A DNA stretch of 62,045 nt, from assembly GCA_035527455.1 (NCBI GenBank), contig DATLAN010000509.1, positions 1 to 62,045 of the forward strand, read 5' to 3'. The position numbers and the translations under genes are program-made. Source of the DNA: DATLAN01 sp035527455 (GTDB lineage: Bacteria; Planctomycetota; Planctomycetia; Pirellulales; Thermoguttaceae). The notes under the pieces are model-generated. The model was not told the DNA's origin, searched no databases, and saw only the letters and a program-made list of their open reading frames with translations. This document shows positions 41,251-49,145 of this stretch, piece after piece (within the stretch, counting starts at the first letter, position 1; each line of letters begins with the position of its first letter).

Positions 41251-41542
41251 ATTGCACCTCGGCTTCGGCCAGCACTCGGTCTCTGATACGGGGGTTCAAG
41301 AATTTGGGAGTCACCAAGTCGACCTTCCTGCGCCCGAGGAGTTCGGAAAGCTCCTCTTCGATCGAGTACAGACGAATGAATCCGGGAACGTGCCCCGGTT
41401 CGAACTCCGCCAACACGTCGACGTCGCTGTCTGGCCGGAAATCGTCCCGCAGCACGGACCCGAAGAGCGATAGCTTCCGAATCCGGTGCTTCCGGCAGAA
41501 CTCGGCGACGGCTTGATGATCCACGGCGATGACTGGTGCCAT
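41237..41542 (-). CDS. MntA-like minimal nucleotidyltransferase (orphan antitoxin)
   Basis: 101 residues. The MNT motif GSVLRDDFRPDSDVDVLAEF is intact, with the two metal aspartates in DVD, and a third acidic residue in KVDLV. In mntA-hepT systems this protein neutralises the HEPN toxin, in known cases by adding AMP groups to it. Here the toxin is only a stub, so the gene is an orphan. The frame opens at 41578, but a good promoter overlaps that part and would start transcription at the ATG at 41542, so a leaderless message is likely. Confidence 0.82.
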   Translation of the reverse strand: MAPVIAVDHQAVAEFCRKHRIRKLSLFGSVLRDDFRPDSDVDVLAEFEPGHVPGFIRLYSIEEELSELLGRRKVDLVTPKFLNPRIRDRVLAEAEVQYDQG

Positions 41543-41549
41543 AGAGATG

Positions 41550-41578
41550 ATTTTATCGTCTGGCACGTCTGGTGGCAA
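41550..41578 (-). promoter_or_regulatory. Promoter of the nucleotidyltransferase gene
   Basis: Minus strand: TTGCCA (41573-41578, five of six), 17 bases, TAAAAT (41550-41555, five of six). Seven bases separate the -10 box from the ATG, so transcription should start at or within a base or two of the start codon. Confidence 0.6.
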
Positions 41579-41643
41579 GAAGATCGGCGGGGTAGTGAGG
41601 TCCCACCGGACTTGCTTCCCAGCGCGGCCCTTGACCGCGAGCG

Positions 41644-41710
41644 AACGGCGGGCAAGCCCGCCCGCTAAACGGTTTTCGTAGCTCGACTTGTCGAATAGGC
41701 GCGCACCGTG
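41644..41710. repeat. Dispersed palindromic element, copy B
   Basis: Shares AACGGCGGGCAAGCCCGCCC and the following CGCTAAACG with the reverse complement of 20530-20601, then, after 27 unlike bases, GCGCGCACCGTG. It lies between the nucleotidyltransferase and MFS genes and ends about 24 bases before the latter's stop. Confidence 0.75.
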
Positions 41711-41733
41711 TGCAGAAGTTGCGACGCAAGACT

Positions 41734-42975
41734 CTATAGTAGTGCCTCTTCCGGTCCCTCGCCCTCTTCACTCGGCCGCACCGGCCCGTGCCAGCGCCAG
41801 AGGATCAGTGCGAGGCCGGCGGCCGCGGTCAGCACGGCGGCCAGGATCCCGTACCGGAGGCGATAATCGTCGATGTATCCGGCCGCCCGCGGCCCGAGGC
41901 TGCCGAAGCCGAAGCCGATTGTGAAACTCAGCCCGTAGCAGAGGCTCCGCCGCCGCCGGGGAACGTATTTGGCCACGGCGCTGTTGAACAGCGGTTGATG
42001 CGCGAAGAAGACGGGCGAGAAGAGCGCGGCCGCCCACAGCCGGTCGATGCCTTCGGCAAACCCCATCCACAGCACCAGCGGGGCCGCGGTGAAGAAAGAA
42101 CAAGCCATCAGGGGCTCCAAGGTGGTCGGCCTGGCCACGCGACCCGCGGCGTACTGGCCTCCCATGCCCAGCACAAGTACGGCGGCCGTGAGATAGTTGC
42201 GAAGGCTGTCCTTCGGGATCGAGATGCCCAAAGGAAGCTCGACGCCGCCGAGGTAACGGGGCAGAAAATGGAGAATCGCCGCATAGACAAAACCGCTCAA
42301 AGCGGCCAACCCCATCAGCGTGCCGTACGAGAGCCAATGGGCGTCGTCCTCGCCGTCGCCGTTGGGGTCGCTCGCCGCGGCCGATAGCGACCGTTCTTGG
42401 TTATGAGAAAGCCGCCAGAAGAGCCACGCCGCCAGCAGGACGCCGGGAATCGAGAGCACCAGATAATACTGTCGCCAATCGGCGCCCGTGTTGAGCACCA
42501 GTCCGGCCAGGAGCGGACCCGCCGCGATGCCTGCCGACCCGAAGATCCCGTGATATCCCAAGGCCAGCGGCCGGTTTTCGGGCGACGTGTGATGGGTAAT
42601 CAAACCGACGCCGGCCGGATGGTAGATGCCGGCGAACATCCCCAGCGTGAACATGGCGACCGTCACCAGCAGCAAGGTCGGTGCGTAAAAGGCCAGCACG
42701 GCCGCCCCGCTGCATCCCAATAGGTAGAGCAACAGTAGCCGCTTGGCCCCGAACCGGTCGGCCGCCCAGCCGGCCAACAAGGCACACAGCCCGAACGGCA
42801 GCCGCAGCCAGTTACCCAACTTGCCCGAGACTTCCTGCTGGTCGGCTTCCGGGACACCGAAACCCGGCTCGGCCACGATCATCATTTCCACGCTGGCCAG
42901 CGAGTGCTCGTAGACGTGGACCAGCGCATGACAGCAGGAGACCAACAGGACCAGCCGAAAGGTTGCCGAATTCAT
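41734..42975 (-). CDS. Major facilitator superfamily transporter
   Basis: 413 residues with about twelve hydrophobic segments in two halves. The loop between segments 2 and 3 has the MFS signature in the form GWAADRFGAKRLLL. A hydrophilic loop near residues 195-215 (DPNGDGEDD) splits the halves. The family is clear, the substrate is not. Its ATG overlaps the trpD stop as ATGA, so the two are translationally coupled, yet no link to tryptophan transport can be shown. Confidence 0.86.
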   Translation of the reverse strand: MNSATFRLVLLVSCCHALVHVYEHSLASVEMMIVAEPGFGVPEADQQEVSGKLGNWLRLPFGLCALLAGWAADRFGAKRLLLLYLLGCSGAAVLAFYAPTLLLVTVAMFTLGMFAGIYHPAGVGLITHHTSPENRPLALGYHGIFGSAGIAAGPLLAGLVLNTGADWRQYYLVLSIPGVLLAAWLFWRLSHNQERSLSAAASDPNGDGEDDAHWLSYGTLMGLAALSGFVYAAILHFLPRYLGGVELPLGISIPKDSLRNYLTAAVLVLGMGGQYAAGRVARPTTLEPLMACSFFTAAPLVLWMGFAEGIDRLWAAALFSPVFFAHQPLFNSAVAKYVPRRRRSLCYGLSFTIGFGFGSLGPRAAGYIDDYRLRYGILAAVLTAAAGLALILWRWHGPVRPSEEGEGPEEALL

Positions 42976-43985
42976 GATGCCGAGGTCCGCCGGGCCAGTC
43001 GCTTAAGCAGGTCTTTGGCCGCTCCGCTGTCGATCGCTTCGGCGGCCATGGCAGCACACTCCCGCGGCGAATCGTCCCGGCCGACCGTCCACAGCGCTGC
43101 CGCGGCGTTGATCACCACGATGTCTCGCGGCGGACCGGACTCTCCGGCGAGAATGCGGCGAATGATCTCGGCGCTCTGCTGGGGCCCGTCGATCAGCATG
43201 GTTTCCCGCCCGGCCGGTGTCAGGCCGAAATCGTCCGGCGTCCAGTCGAACCGGCGGAGGTTTCCCTCGGCGGCCTCGGTCACGTGGGTGGTGCCGCCGA
43301 GGGTGACCTCGTCCAGCCCGTCGGCCCCGTGGACGACCAGCGTCCGCCGGGTGCCCAGCATGGCCAGGGCTTCGGCCAGCAGCGGCTGCAACTCGGCCCG
43401 GCCTACGCCGAGCAACTGAAACGGCGCGGCGGCCGGATTGACCAGCGGGCCGAGGATATTGAAGATCGTCGGGTGGCCGAGTCTCTTGCGGACCGGGCCG
43501 ACGTGTTTCATGGCGCTGTGCAACAGCGGGGCGAAGCAGAAGCAGATGCCCAGTTCGTCGAGGCAGGCTTCCACGAGCGAAACGTCGGCCTCGATGTTCA
43601 CGCCCAGCGCGGCCAGCGCATCGGCCGAGCCGCTGCGGCTGGTGATGCCCCGGTTGCCGTGCTTGGCCACGGGCACGCCGGCCGCGGCGGTGACCAGGGC
43701 GGCGGCCGTGCTGATGTTGAAGGTGCCCGAGGCGTCCCCGCCGGTGCCGCAGGTGTCGATCGAATCGGTCCGTTCGGTCCGGATCGGCGTCATCGCCCTT
43801 CGCATGGCCTGGGCCGCCCCGGCCACTTCGGCCACGGTTTCGCCCTTGCGGTGCAGCGCGGTCAACAGCCGGGCGATCTCGTCCTCCCCGCACCGGCCCT
43901 CCATAATCAGGCCGATCGTCTCGGACATCCGCTGCATCGAGAGGTCGCCGCCCGCCTCGACGCATTTCAAGATATCTTCGATCAT
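42972..43985 (-). CDS. trpD: Anthranilate phosphoribosyltransferase
   Basis: 337 residues. Transfers the phosphoribosyl group of PRPP to anthranilate, second step of tryptophan synthesis. The PRPP-binding CGTGGDASGTFNIST and the following KHGNRGITSRSGSADALAALG are intact. No other trp gene is near; it is followed by an MFS gene with a 4-base overlap and preceded 38 bases away by rplI. Confidence 0.95.
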   Translation of the reverse strand: MIEDILKCVEAGGDLSMQRMSETIGLIMEGRCGEDEIARLLTALHRKGETVAEVAGAAQAMRRAMTPIRTERTDSIDTCGTGGDASGTFNISTAAALVTAAAGVPVAKHGNRGITSRSGSADALAALGVNIEADVSLVEACLDELGICFCFAPLLHSAMKHVGPVRKRLGHPTIFNILGPLVNPAAAPFQLLGVGRAELQPLLAEALAMLGTRRTLVVHGADGLDEVTLGGTTHVTEAAEGNLRRFDWTPDDFGLTPAGRETMLIDGPQQSAEIIRRILAGESGPPRDIVVINAAAALWTVGRDDSPRECAAMAAEAIDSGAAKDLLKRLARRTSAS

Positions 43986-44023
43986 GGCATCGGCAGACCG
44001 CGAAGTTGTTCTTCGGCGAGGTC

Positions 44024-44575
44024 TCAGCTTCCTTCGCCGGCCTCCTCTTCGCTGACGGAAGGAACGACCCAGACTTTCAGTTCGCCCTCGATGCCGTGGC
44101 CGACGTGGACCTTGACGGTGTAAAGGCCGAGTTCCTTCAGCGGCCCCTTCAACTTCACCTGGTCCTGTGCGAAAGTGAAGTTGTCGCGTTTCAGGGCGTT
44201 GACGATCTCCGCCGCTCCGACCGACCCGTAGAGATGGCCCTCGTCGGTGGCGTTGGCTTCGATGGTGATACTCTGGCGTCCGATCTGCTCGGCCAAGGCG
44301 TGGAGGTCGGCCAGCCGGGCCTTTTCGATCGCTGCCAGGTGCGACTGGTGCTTTTCGACCATCCGCTTGTGGTGCTCGTTGGCAATCGTGGCCAACCCCT
44401 GGGGCAGGAGGTAGTTGTTGGCGTAGCCCGGGCGGACCTCGACCACCTCGCCTTGGCGGCCGAGATGCTCGACCGGCTGGATCAGCAGCAGTTCGACACC
44501 GCCGTGGGACCCCCGCGGGAGCCGCTTGCTGCGATGGGGAACTTTGCGTTTTTTCTGGCCATTAGTCTTCGTCAT
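44024..44575 (-). CDS. rplI: 50S ribosomal protein L9
   Basis: bL9, 183 residues. The conserved domain starts near residue 28 (VELLLIQPVEHLGRQGEVVEVRPGYANNYLLPQGLA), so there is a basic extension of about 27 residues rich in Lys and Arg before it. The long connecting helix and the C-terminal domain with DEGHLYGSVG are normal. A short acidic tail ends the protein. It follows ssb by 14 bases with no rpsR between them. Confidence 0.94.
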   Translation of the reverse strand: MTKTNGQKKRKVPHRSKRLPRGSHGGVELLLIQPVEHLGRQGEVVEVRPGYANNYLLPQGLATIANEHHKRMVEKHQSHLAAIEKARLADLHALAEQIGRQSITIEANATDEGHLYGSVGAAEIVNALKRDNFTFAQDQVKLKGPLKELGLYTVKVHVGHGIEGELKVWVVPSVSEEEAGEGS

Positions 44576-44589
44576 CGAACCTGAACCTT

Positions 44590-45081
44590 CTAGAAGGGAA
44601 TATCGTCGTTTGGTTGTTGCGGGGCGGGCGCGTCATAACTATCTTCCGCCGGGCCCGGCTGAGAGTATTCGGAATCCTGCGGCATGGGCCGTCCTGCTCC
44701 TCCTGCTGCTCCTGCTCCTGCTCCTGCTGCTCCTCCTCCTCCTCCTCCGCTGCCGCGGGTTCCCAACATTTGCATCCGCTCGCCCACTACTTTGAGTTTC
44801 GATCGCTTTTGCCCCTCTTGCTCCCACTGGTCGAGCTTCAATCGGCCCTCGATCAGCACCGGCGCCCCCTTGCTGAGATACTCGCTGGCCACTTCGGCCG
44901 TTCGGCCCCAGAGCGTCACGTCGATGAACGTCGTTTCCTCGATCCATTCACCGTTGGCATTCTTCCGACGGTCGTTGACGGCCAGCCCGACGTCGGTCAC
45001 GGCAGTTCCGCTGGGCGTATAGCGCAACTCAGGATCGCGGGTGAGGTTTCCGACCAGGATCACGCGATTGTAGCTTGCCAT
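44590..45081 (-). CDS. ssb: Single-stranded DNA-binding protein
   Basis: 163 residues. An OB fold opens with MASYNRVILVGNLTRDPELRY-type sequence and carries WGRTAEVASEYLSKG; the protein ends with the acidic tip DDIPF that recruits replication and repair partners. Between them is a Gly/Ala linker (about residues 110-130) written in repeats of GGA/GCA-type triplets, which could slip. Lies between rpsF and rplI. Confidence 0.96.
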   Translation of the reverse strand: MASYNRVILVGNLTRDPELRYTPSGTAVTDVGLAVNDRRKNANGEWIEETTFIDVTLWGRTAEVASEYLSKGAPVLIEGRLKLDQWEQEGQKRSKLKVVGERMQMLGTRGSGGGGGGAAGAGAGAAGGAGRPMPQDSEYSQPGPAEDSYDAPAPQQPNDDIPF

Positions 45082-45153
45082 AATGAGGAACTCCTTCGAT
45101 TTTCGGCAGACACGCTGCCGGGTACTAAGGGTCTGCTACTCCTTCCAAGCCGA

Positions 45154-45600
45154 TCACGCCTCTCGGTCATCGGCTTTGTCCGCTACGGCAACGGGCTCGG
45201 CTTTCTCTGCGGTGGTGTCTTTCGCCCCTTGGTCATCGGCCTCTTCTTTTCTCTCGGAGCCGTCGCTGGAACCGACCTGAGCATGCGCCACCAGGGCGTC
45301 GACGATTCGCGGATCCACCTTCAGGAACAACACCCGGAGAATGGTGTCGGTGAGCCGGCACTGTCGCCGGATTGCGGCCAGTCGGTTGGTGTCGAGTCGG
45401 AAATAGGCAAGCCAATAGGCTCCCTTGCGCTGTCCCCCGATGGGATACGCCAGGCGGCGCTCTTGCCAAAGCCGGCTGACGAGCATCTTGCCGCCGGCGT
45501 CTTGGATCATTTCCGAGATCTGGCCGGAGACGGCTTCAGCGTCGCGCCCAAAGCGGTTCGCGTCCAGGATGAACATACCCTCGTAAACGTTTTCGGCCAA
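45154..45600 (-). CDS. rpsF: 30S ribosomal protein S6
   Basis: bS6, 148 residues from TTG at 45600, which is set seven bases after GAGGAG; the ATG at 45633 lacks such a site. The core is normal (NVYEGMFILDANRFGRDAEA, RRLAYPIGGQRKGAYWLAYF, LRVLFLKVD). The tail of about 40 residues is acidic and Ala-rich, longer than in E. coli. First gene of the rpsF-ssb-rplI group. Confidence 0.94.
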   Translation of the reverse strand: MAENVYEGMFILDANRFGRDAEAVSGQISEMIQDAGGKMLVSRLWQERRLAYPIGGQRKGAYWLAYFRLDTNRLAAIRRQCRLTDTILRVLFLKVDPRIVDALVAHAQVGSSDGSERKEEADDQGAKDTTAEKAEPVAVADKADDREA

Positions 45601-45704
45601 GATTTTGCTCCTCGTGGGCGACGGGAGTCCCATGCAGGAACCATCCTCCCTCGGCGCCCATCTTTTTCAATGACTACACAGGTTAATACGACTTCGGGCC
45701 CGGT

Positions 45705-45750
45705 CCATTACAGCGATTCATGCAGGGCCATTACAGCGATTCATGCAGGG
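45705..45750. repeat. 23-bp tandem duplication at the 3' end of pth
   Basis: Two perfect copies of a 23-base unit beginning CCATTACAGCGATTCATGCA, at 45705-45727 and 45728-45750. The length is not a multiple of three, so the second copy is read in another frame and yields the stop codon of pth. Confidence 0.92.
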
Positions 45751-46284
45751 TTCGACGCCATCACGGGCCCAAAGGACCACGGCTTCGACCGCGGTGTCGA
45801 CGGCCCGCTGGATCTCGGGGATCTCCTCTTCGGTGAATTTACTGAGCACGTATTCGGCCCAATCCCAGTTTTCCGGGGGTGATCCGATGCCGATGCGAAG
45901 TCGCGGGAAATCGCTGCTTCCCAGGCGCCGGATAATATCCTCCAGCCCTTTTTGCCCGCCCGACGACCCCTGCGCCCGAAACCGCAGTTTGGCCACCGGC
46001 AGGTTCAGGTCGTCGCAGACGATCAACATATCTTCCAGCGGGATTTTGAAAAAACTCGTTGCCGCCTGGACACTGATGCCGCTACGATTCATATAGGTTG
46101 TGGGGCTTAGCAGCAAGGCCCTTTGGCCACCCAGGCCGGCTTCGACCACTTCTCCATGGAATTTCGATTTTGCCGTAGTTGTTCCAAACTGTCGGGCCAA
46201 CTCTCGCACGACGGCGTAACCGATGTTGTGTCGGGTTTCCTGGTACCGGCGGCCCGGATTGCCCAGCCCCACCACGAGTTTCAT
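45718..46284 (-). CDS. pth: Peptidyl-tRNA hydrolase
   Basis: 188 residues, frees tRNA from dropped-off peptidyl-tRNA. VGLGNPGRRYQETRHNIGY contains the conserved Asn and catalytic His, and the CDDLNLP aspartate is present. The loop that reads GGHNG in E. coli is GGQKG here, so the Asn that contacts the tRNA is Lys. The last residues come from a 23-bp duplication that straddles the stop. Lies between rplY and rpsF. Confidence 0.94.
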   Translation of the reverse strand: MKLVVGLGNPGRRYQETRHNIGYAVVRELARQFGTTTAKSKFHGEVVEAGLGGQRALLLSPTTYMNRSGISVQAATSFFKIPLEDMLIVCDDLNLPVAKLRFRAQGSSGGQKGLEDIIRRLGSSDFPRLRIGIGSPPENWDWAEYVLSKFTEEEIPEIQRAVDTAVEAVVLWARDGVEPCMNRCNGPA

Positions 46285-46355
46285 CGACGTTCGCCCCCGT
46301 CAACAAGAGGATCGGCTCGACGTCCGGGGGTCCGGCTCCAGCTTCTCTTCGATTC

Positions 46356-46973
46356 TTATTTTTCCTCTTCTTCTTTCGCACCAATGACTTCCGGCTCGCC
46401 GGGTGCGGCCTCCGCAACTTCTTCTTCGGCGACTTCCCCCGGCAGGACGCACTGGACCACCACGACCGTGGGGTCACCCAACGGGACGGCCCCCTTGGGC
46501 AATTCCAGGTCGGCAATCGTGATCGAGTCGTCGAGCTTCAACTCGTTGATGCTGACGCTGATTTTCTCCGGGATGGCGCCCGCCGGACACTCGATATGGA
46601 CTTTGTGTACCAGGTGTTCGATGATGCCCCCTTCCTTGATTCCCGGAGCCTCGCCCCGCAACTCGACACCCACTTGCACATCGACCTTCTCGGTTGCCGA
46701 GATCCGCGTGAAATCGACGTGCAGGATGTGCGTTCCCCAGGTATCCCACTGGACGTCTCGGATGAAGGCCGATTCATCGACTCCGCTGGCCAAAGTGACC
46801 AAACGACTGCCGTGCATCACCATCGTCTTCAGCGTCTCGGAAGGAACGCTCAGGCTGACGTTCTCTTCGCCGTGGCCGTACAAAATGCCAGGAATCTTTC
46901 CTGTCTTGCGCAGTCGCCGGGCGTTGCGTTTTCCCCGGCTCTCGCGGACTTCGACCTTCAATGTTTCCGCCAT
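46356..46973 (-). CDS. rplY: 50S ribosomal protein L25 (Ctc form)
   Basis: bL25 of the two-domain Ctc type, 205 residues, binds 5S rRNA. The N-terminal domain has SRGKRNARRLRKTGKIPGILYG and the C-terminal domain LRGEAPGIKEGGIIEHLVHKVHIECP and a Glu-rich tail. It lies 71 bases before pth, a common pairing. Confidence 0.95.
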   Translation of the reverse strand: MAETLKVEVRESRGKRNARRLRKTGKIPGILYGHGEENVSLSVPSETLKTMVMHGSRLVTLASGVDESAFIRDVQWDTWGTHILHVDFTRISATEKVDVQVGVELRGEAPGIKEGGIIEHLVHKVHIECPAGAIPEKISVSINELKLDDSITIADLELPKGAVPLGDPTVVVVQCVLPGEVAEEEVAEAAPGEPEVIGAKEEEEK

Positions 46974-47085
46974 GGGCGTCCCCGATCAGCTCACTTGGAT
47001 TGGTTGTGTTTGGGCGTTCTGGGCGCCGTCAGCAATCGATCCGACGTCCTAAACGCTTTACTGTTATGCCTTTACATCAACAACA

Positions 47086-47110
47086 GTGCCCCCGCAAACC
47101 TGCGGGGCAC
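47086..47110. terminator. Hairpin between prs and rplY
   Basis: GTGCCC(C)CGCA and TGCGGGGCAC pair over ten bases with one bulge and a 4-base loop. On the minus strand only a weak T-rich run (TGTTGTTGATGT) follows, so termination after prs is plausible but not certain. The rest of the 246-base gap shows nothing else. Confidence 0.4.
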
Positions 47111-47219
47111 CTCCACCTTGGCCCTGCGCCCCGAAGGCGAATCTAGTTATTGTGGCCCATTCTCCGGGGATTTCAACCCCAGAAGCGCGGAATCCTTCAC
47201 GGCGAATGCCACGTTCCTC

Positions 47220-48164
47220 TCAGACGAACAGTCGGCTGACCGATTCGTTGCGGTGAATCCGCTTGACAGCCTCCCCCAAAAGTGGCGCAACCGTCAGGAC
47301 TTCAATACGAGGGATATTCTTCTCCGCCGACAGCGGAATCGTGTCGGTTATGATCACCTTGTCGATCGGCGAAGATTTGATTCGCTGGATGGCCGGGCCA
47401 CAGAGGACGCCGTGGGTGGCGGCCAGGTAGATTTTCCGGGCGCCGGCCCTGTGCATCACGTCGGCGGCCCCGCAGATGGACCCACCCGTGCTGATCATGT
47501 CGTCGAAAATCAGCGTGACTTTGCCCTCGACCGAAGCGCCGATCACGTTGGCTTGCTGTGTCTTTTGGGCGCTGCTGCGACGTTTGTCGATAATCGCCAA
47601 CTCGGCGCCCAACTGCCTGACGTGCCTCAGGGCGCGTTTGATACTCCCCTCGTCGGGGCTTACTACCACCATCTCGTCGGGTGACAGGTTCATTTCGGTG
47701 AAGTGTTGATCGAGCACGGGAGCTGCGTAAAGGTGGTCCACCGGGATATCGAAGAAACCTTGGATTTGAGCGGCGTGCAGGTCCATGGTCAACACCCGAT
47801 CGGCGCCGGCACGGGTGATGATATTGGCCACCAACTTGGCCGTGATCGGCACCCGGCCTTCATCCTTGCGATCCTGTCGGGCGTAGCCGAAATAGGGAAT
47901 GACGGCCGTGATCCGTTCGGCGCTGGCCCGACGGAAACAGTCGATCATGATCAACAGTTCCATCAGGGTGCCGTTGACCGGCGGGCAGGTGGGTTGGATG
48001 AGAAAGACGTCGCGGCCGCGCACGTCCTCGTCGATCTTGCAGGCGATTTCGCCGTCGGGAAAATCGCCGATCGAGAGCCCTCCCAACGGCAAACCGAGAT
48101 AATCGCAAATTCGCGAGGCCAGTTCCGGGTGGGCACGTCCGCTGAAGAGTTTCATGTCGTTCAC
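47220..48164 (-). CDS. prs: Ribose-phosphate pyrophosphokinase
   Basis: 314 residues. Makes PRPP from ribose 5-phosphate and ATP. The flexible-loop YARQDRKDEGR segment, the MDLHAAQIQGFFDIPVDHLYA block and the PRPP-binding FDDMISTGGSI are intact. The family's GxVxRA site reads DEGSIKRA. The GTG at 48164 has GGAGG seven bases before it and overlaps the stop of the upstream gene as GTGA; the longer frame to 48542 is only read-through in the upstream gene. Confidence 0.95.
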   Translation of the reverse strand: MNDMKLFSGRAHPELASRICDYLGLPLGGLSIGDFPDGEIACKIDEDVRGRDVFLIQPTCPPVNGTLMELLIMIDCFRRASAERITAVIPYFGYARQDRKDEGRVPITAKLVANIITRAGADRVLTMDLHAAQIQGFFDIPVDHLYAAPVLDQHFTEMNLSPDEMVVVSPDEGSIKRALRHVRQLGAELAIIDKRRSSAQKTQQANVIGASVEGKVTLIFDDMISTGGSICGAADVMHRAGARKIYLAATHGVLCGPAIQRIKSSPIDKVIITDTIPLSAEKNIPRIEVLTVAPLLGEAVKRIHRNESVSRLFV

Positions 48165-48901
48165 GCTTTCTCCTCCAAAGCGGCTTCCGCGATGGCCAAT
48201 TCCTCCTCGGTATTGATTCCCAGCGACTCGGACGGGTGCAAGACGTCGAGCGCCCGAACTTCTTTGCCCTGAGCCACCAGCACGCCGGGACAATCGGTCA
48301 GGTAGTATTCGCCCTGCAAATTGTCTGCGCGAACGTGCTTCAGTGCCTCGAACATGTCGCGGCAATTGAAGACGTAGTAGCTCATGTTCACCTCGGTGAT
48401 CCGCCGTTGTGCTTCCGTGGCGTCTTTTTCTTCGACAATGCCCCGAAAATTCCCCTCGCCGTCGCGGAGGACCCTTCCCAGTCCGAAGGGGTCCTCTTTG
48501 TGAGCAGTTCCCAGGATGCACGCGGCGCCGCGTCGCTCGCATTCCGCCACCAACGAAGCGACCGATTCGGATCGCATCAGCGGGGAGTCACCGGTTACGA
48601 CCAGGACCGGGCCGTTGTGATCGGCCAAAAGGTCCCGACACGACATCACCGCGTGTCCCGTGCCCAATTGCTCCTCTTGAACGGCAAACTCGACCTGCCG
48701 ACGATGCTTAAGGGCCGCGCGGACCAACTCGCCACGGTAGCCGATGACCACGATGATTCGTCGGATGCCGCCATCGGCCAGCGCGTCCAGGACGTATTCG
48801 ATCATCGGCCGCCCGCGAACCTCGACGAGCACCTTCGGCAAGTCGGATTTCATCCGCGTGCCTTTGCCGGCGGCCAATACGACGGCTGTGGTTTGGGTCA
48901 T
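48161..48901 (-). CDS. Nucleotidyltransferase, GlmU N-terminal domain only
   Basis: 246 residues. LAAGKGTRMKSDLPKVL is the uridylyltransferase signature of GlmU, and QLGTGHAVM, VVTGDSPLM and the terminal LGINTEEELAIAE fit the same domain. The left-handed beta-helix that carries the acetyltransferase of bifunctional GlmU is absent. It probably makes UDP-N-acetylglucosamine or a related nucleotide sugar, with acetylation done elsewhere. It overlaps prs by four bases, a pairing common in bacteria. Confidence 0.88.
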   Translation of the reverse strand: MTQTTAVVLAAGKGTRMKSDLPKVLVEVRGRPMIEYVLDALADGGIRRIIVVIGYRGELVRAALKHRRQVEFAVQEEQLGTGHAVMSCRDLLADHNGPVLVVTGDSPLMRSESVASLVAECERRGAACILGTAHKEDPFGLGRVLRDGEGNFRGIVEEKDATEAQRRITEVNMSYYVFNCRDMFEALKHVRADNLQGEYYLTDCPGVLVAQGKEVRALDVLHPSESLGINTEEELAIAEAALEEKA

Positions 48902-49145
48902 TTCTCGATTGGGGAGTTGCGGACTTCGTGGAGGGGCCGGCCCCATGATCTTCCCATGAGACGGCACGAGATTCCAGGGGGGGCGCGATTCGATTGCCGG
49001 ATGTGTAACACCCGCTTCTAGTAGGGTATACTCTGTGGGATAGTCATTGGGAATGGCCGATGAAGGAGTTCCGTGAATTCCGGGAATCGTTTTCCGGTCA
49101 TTTCAGTTCTGCGGGGTTTTCGCCTCCCTCGACAGCGAGGTTGTC

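Noticed and set aside
48165..48542. A 440-residue prs with an N-terminal extension
   Set aside because: The extra part is out-of-frame reading of the upstream nucleotidyltransferase gene; GGAGG supports GTG 48164.
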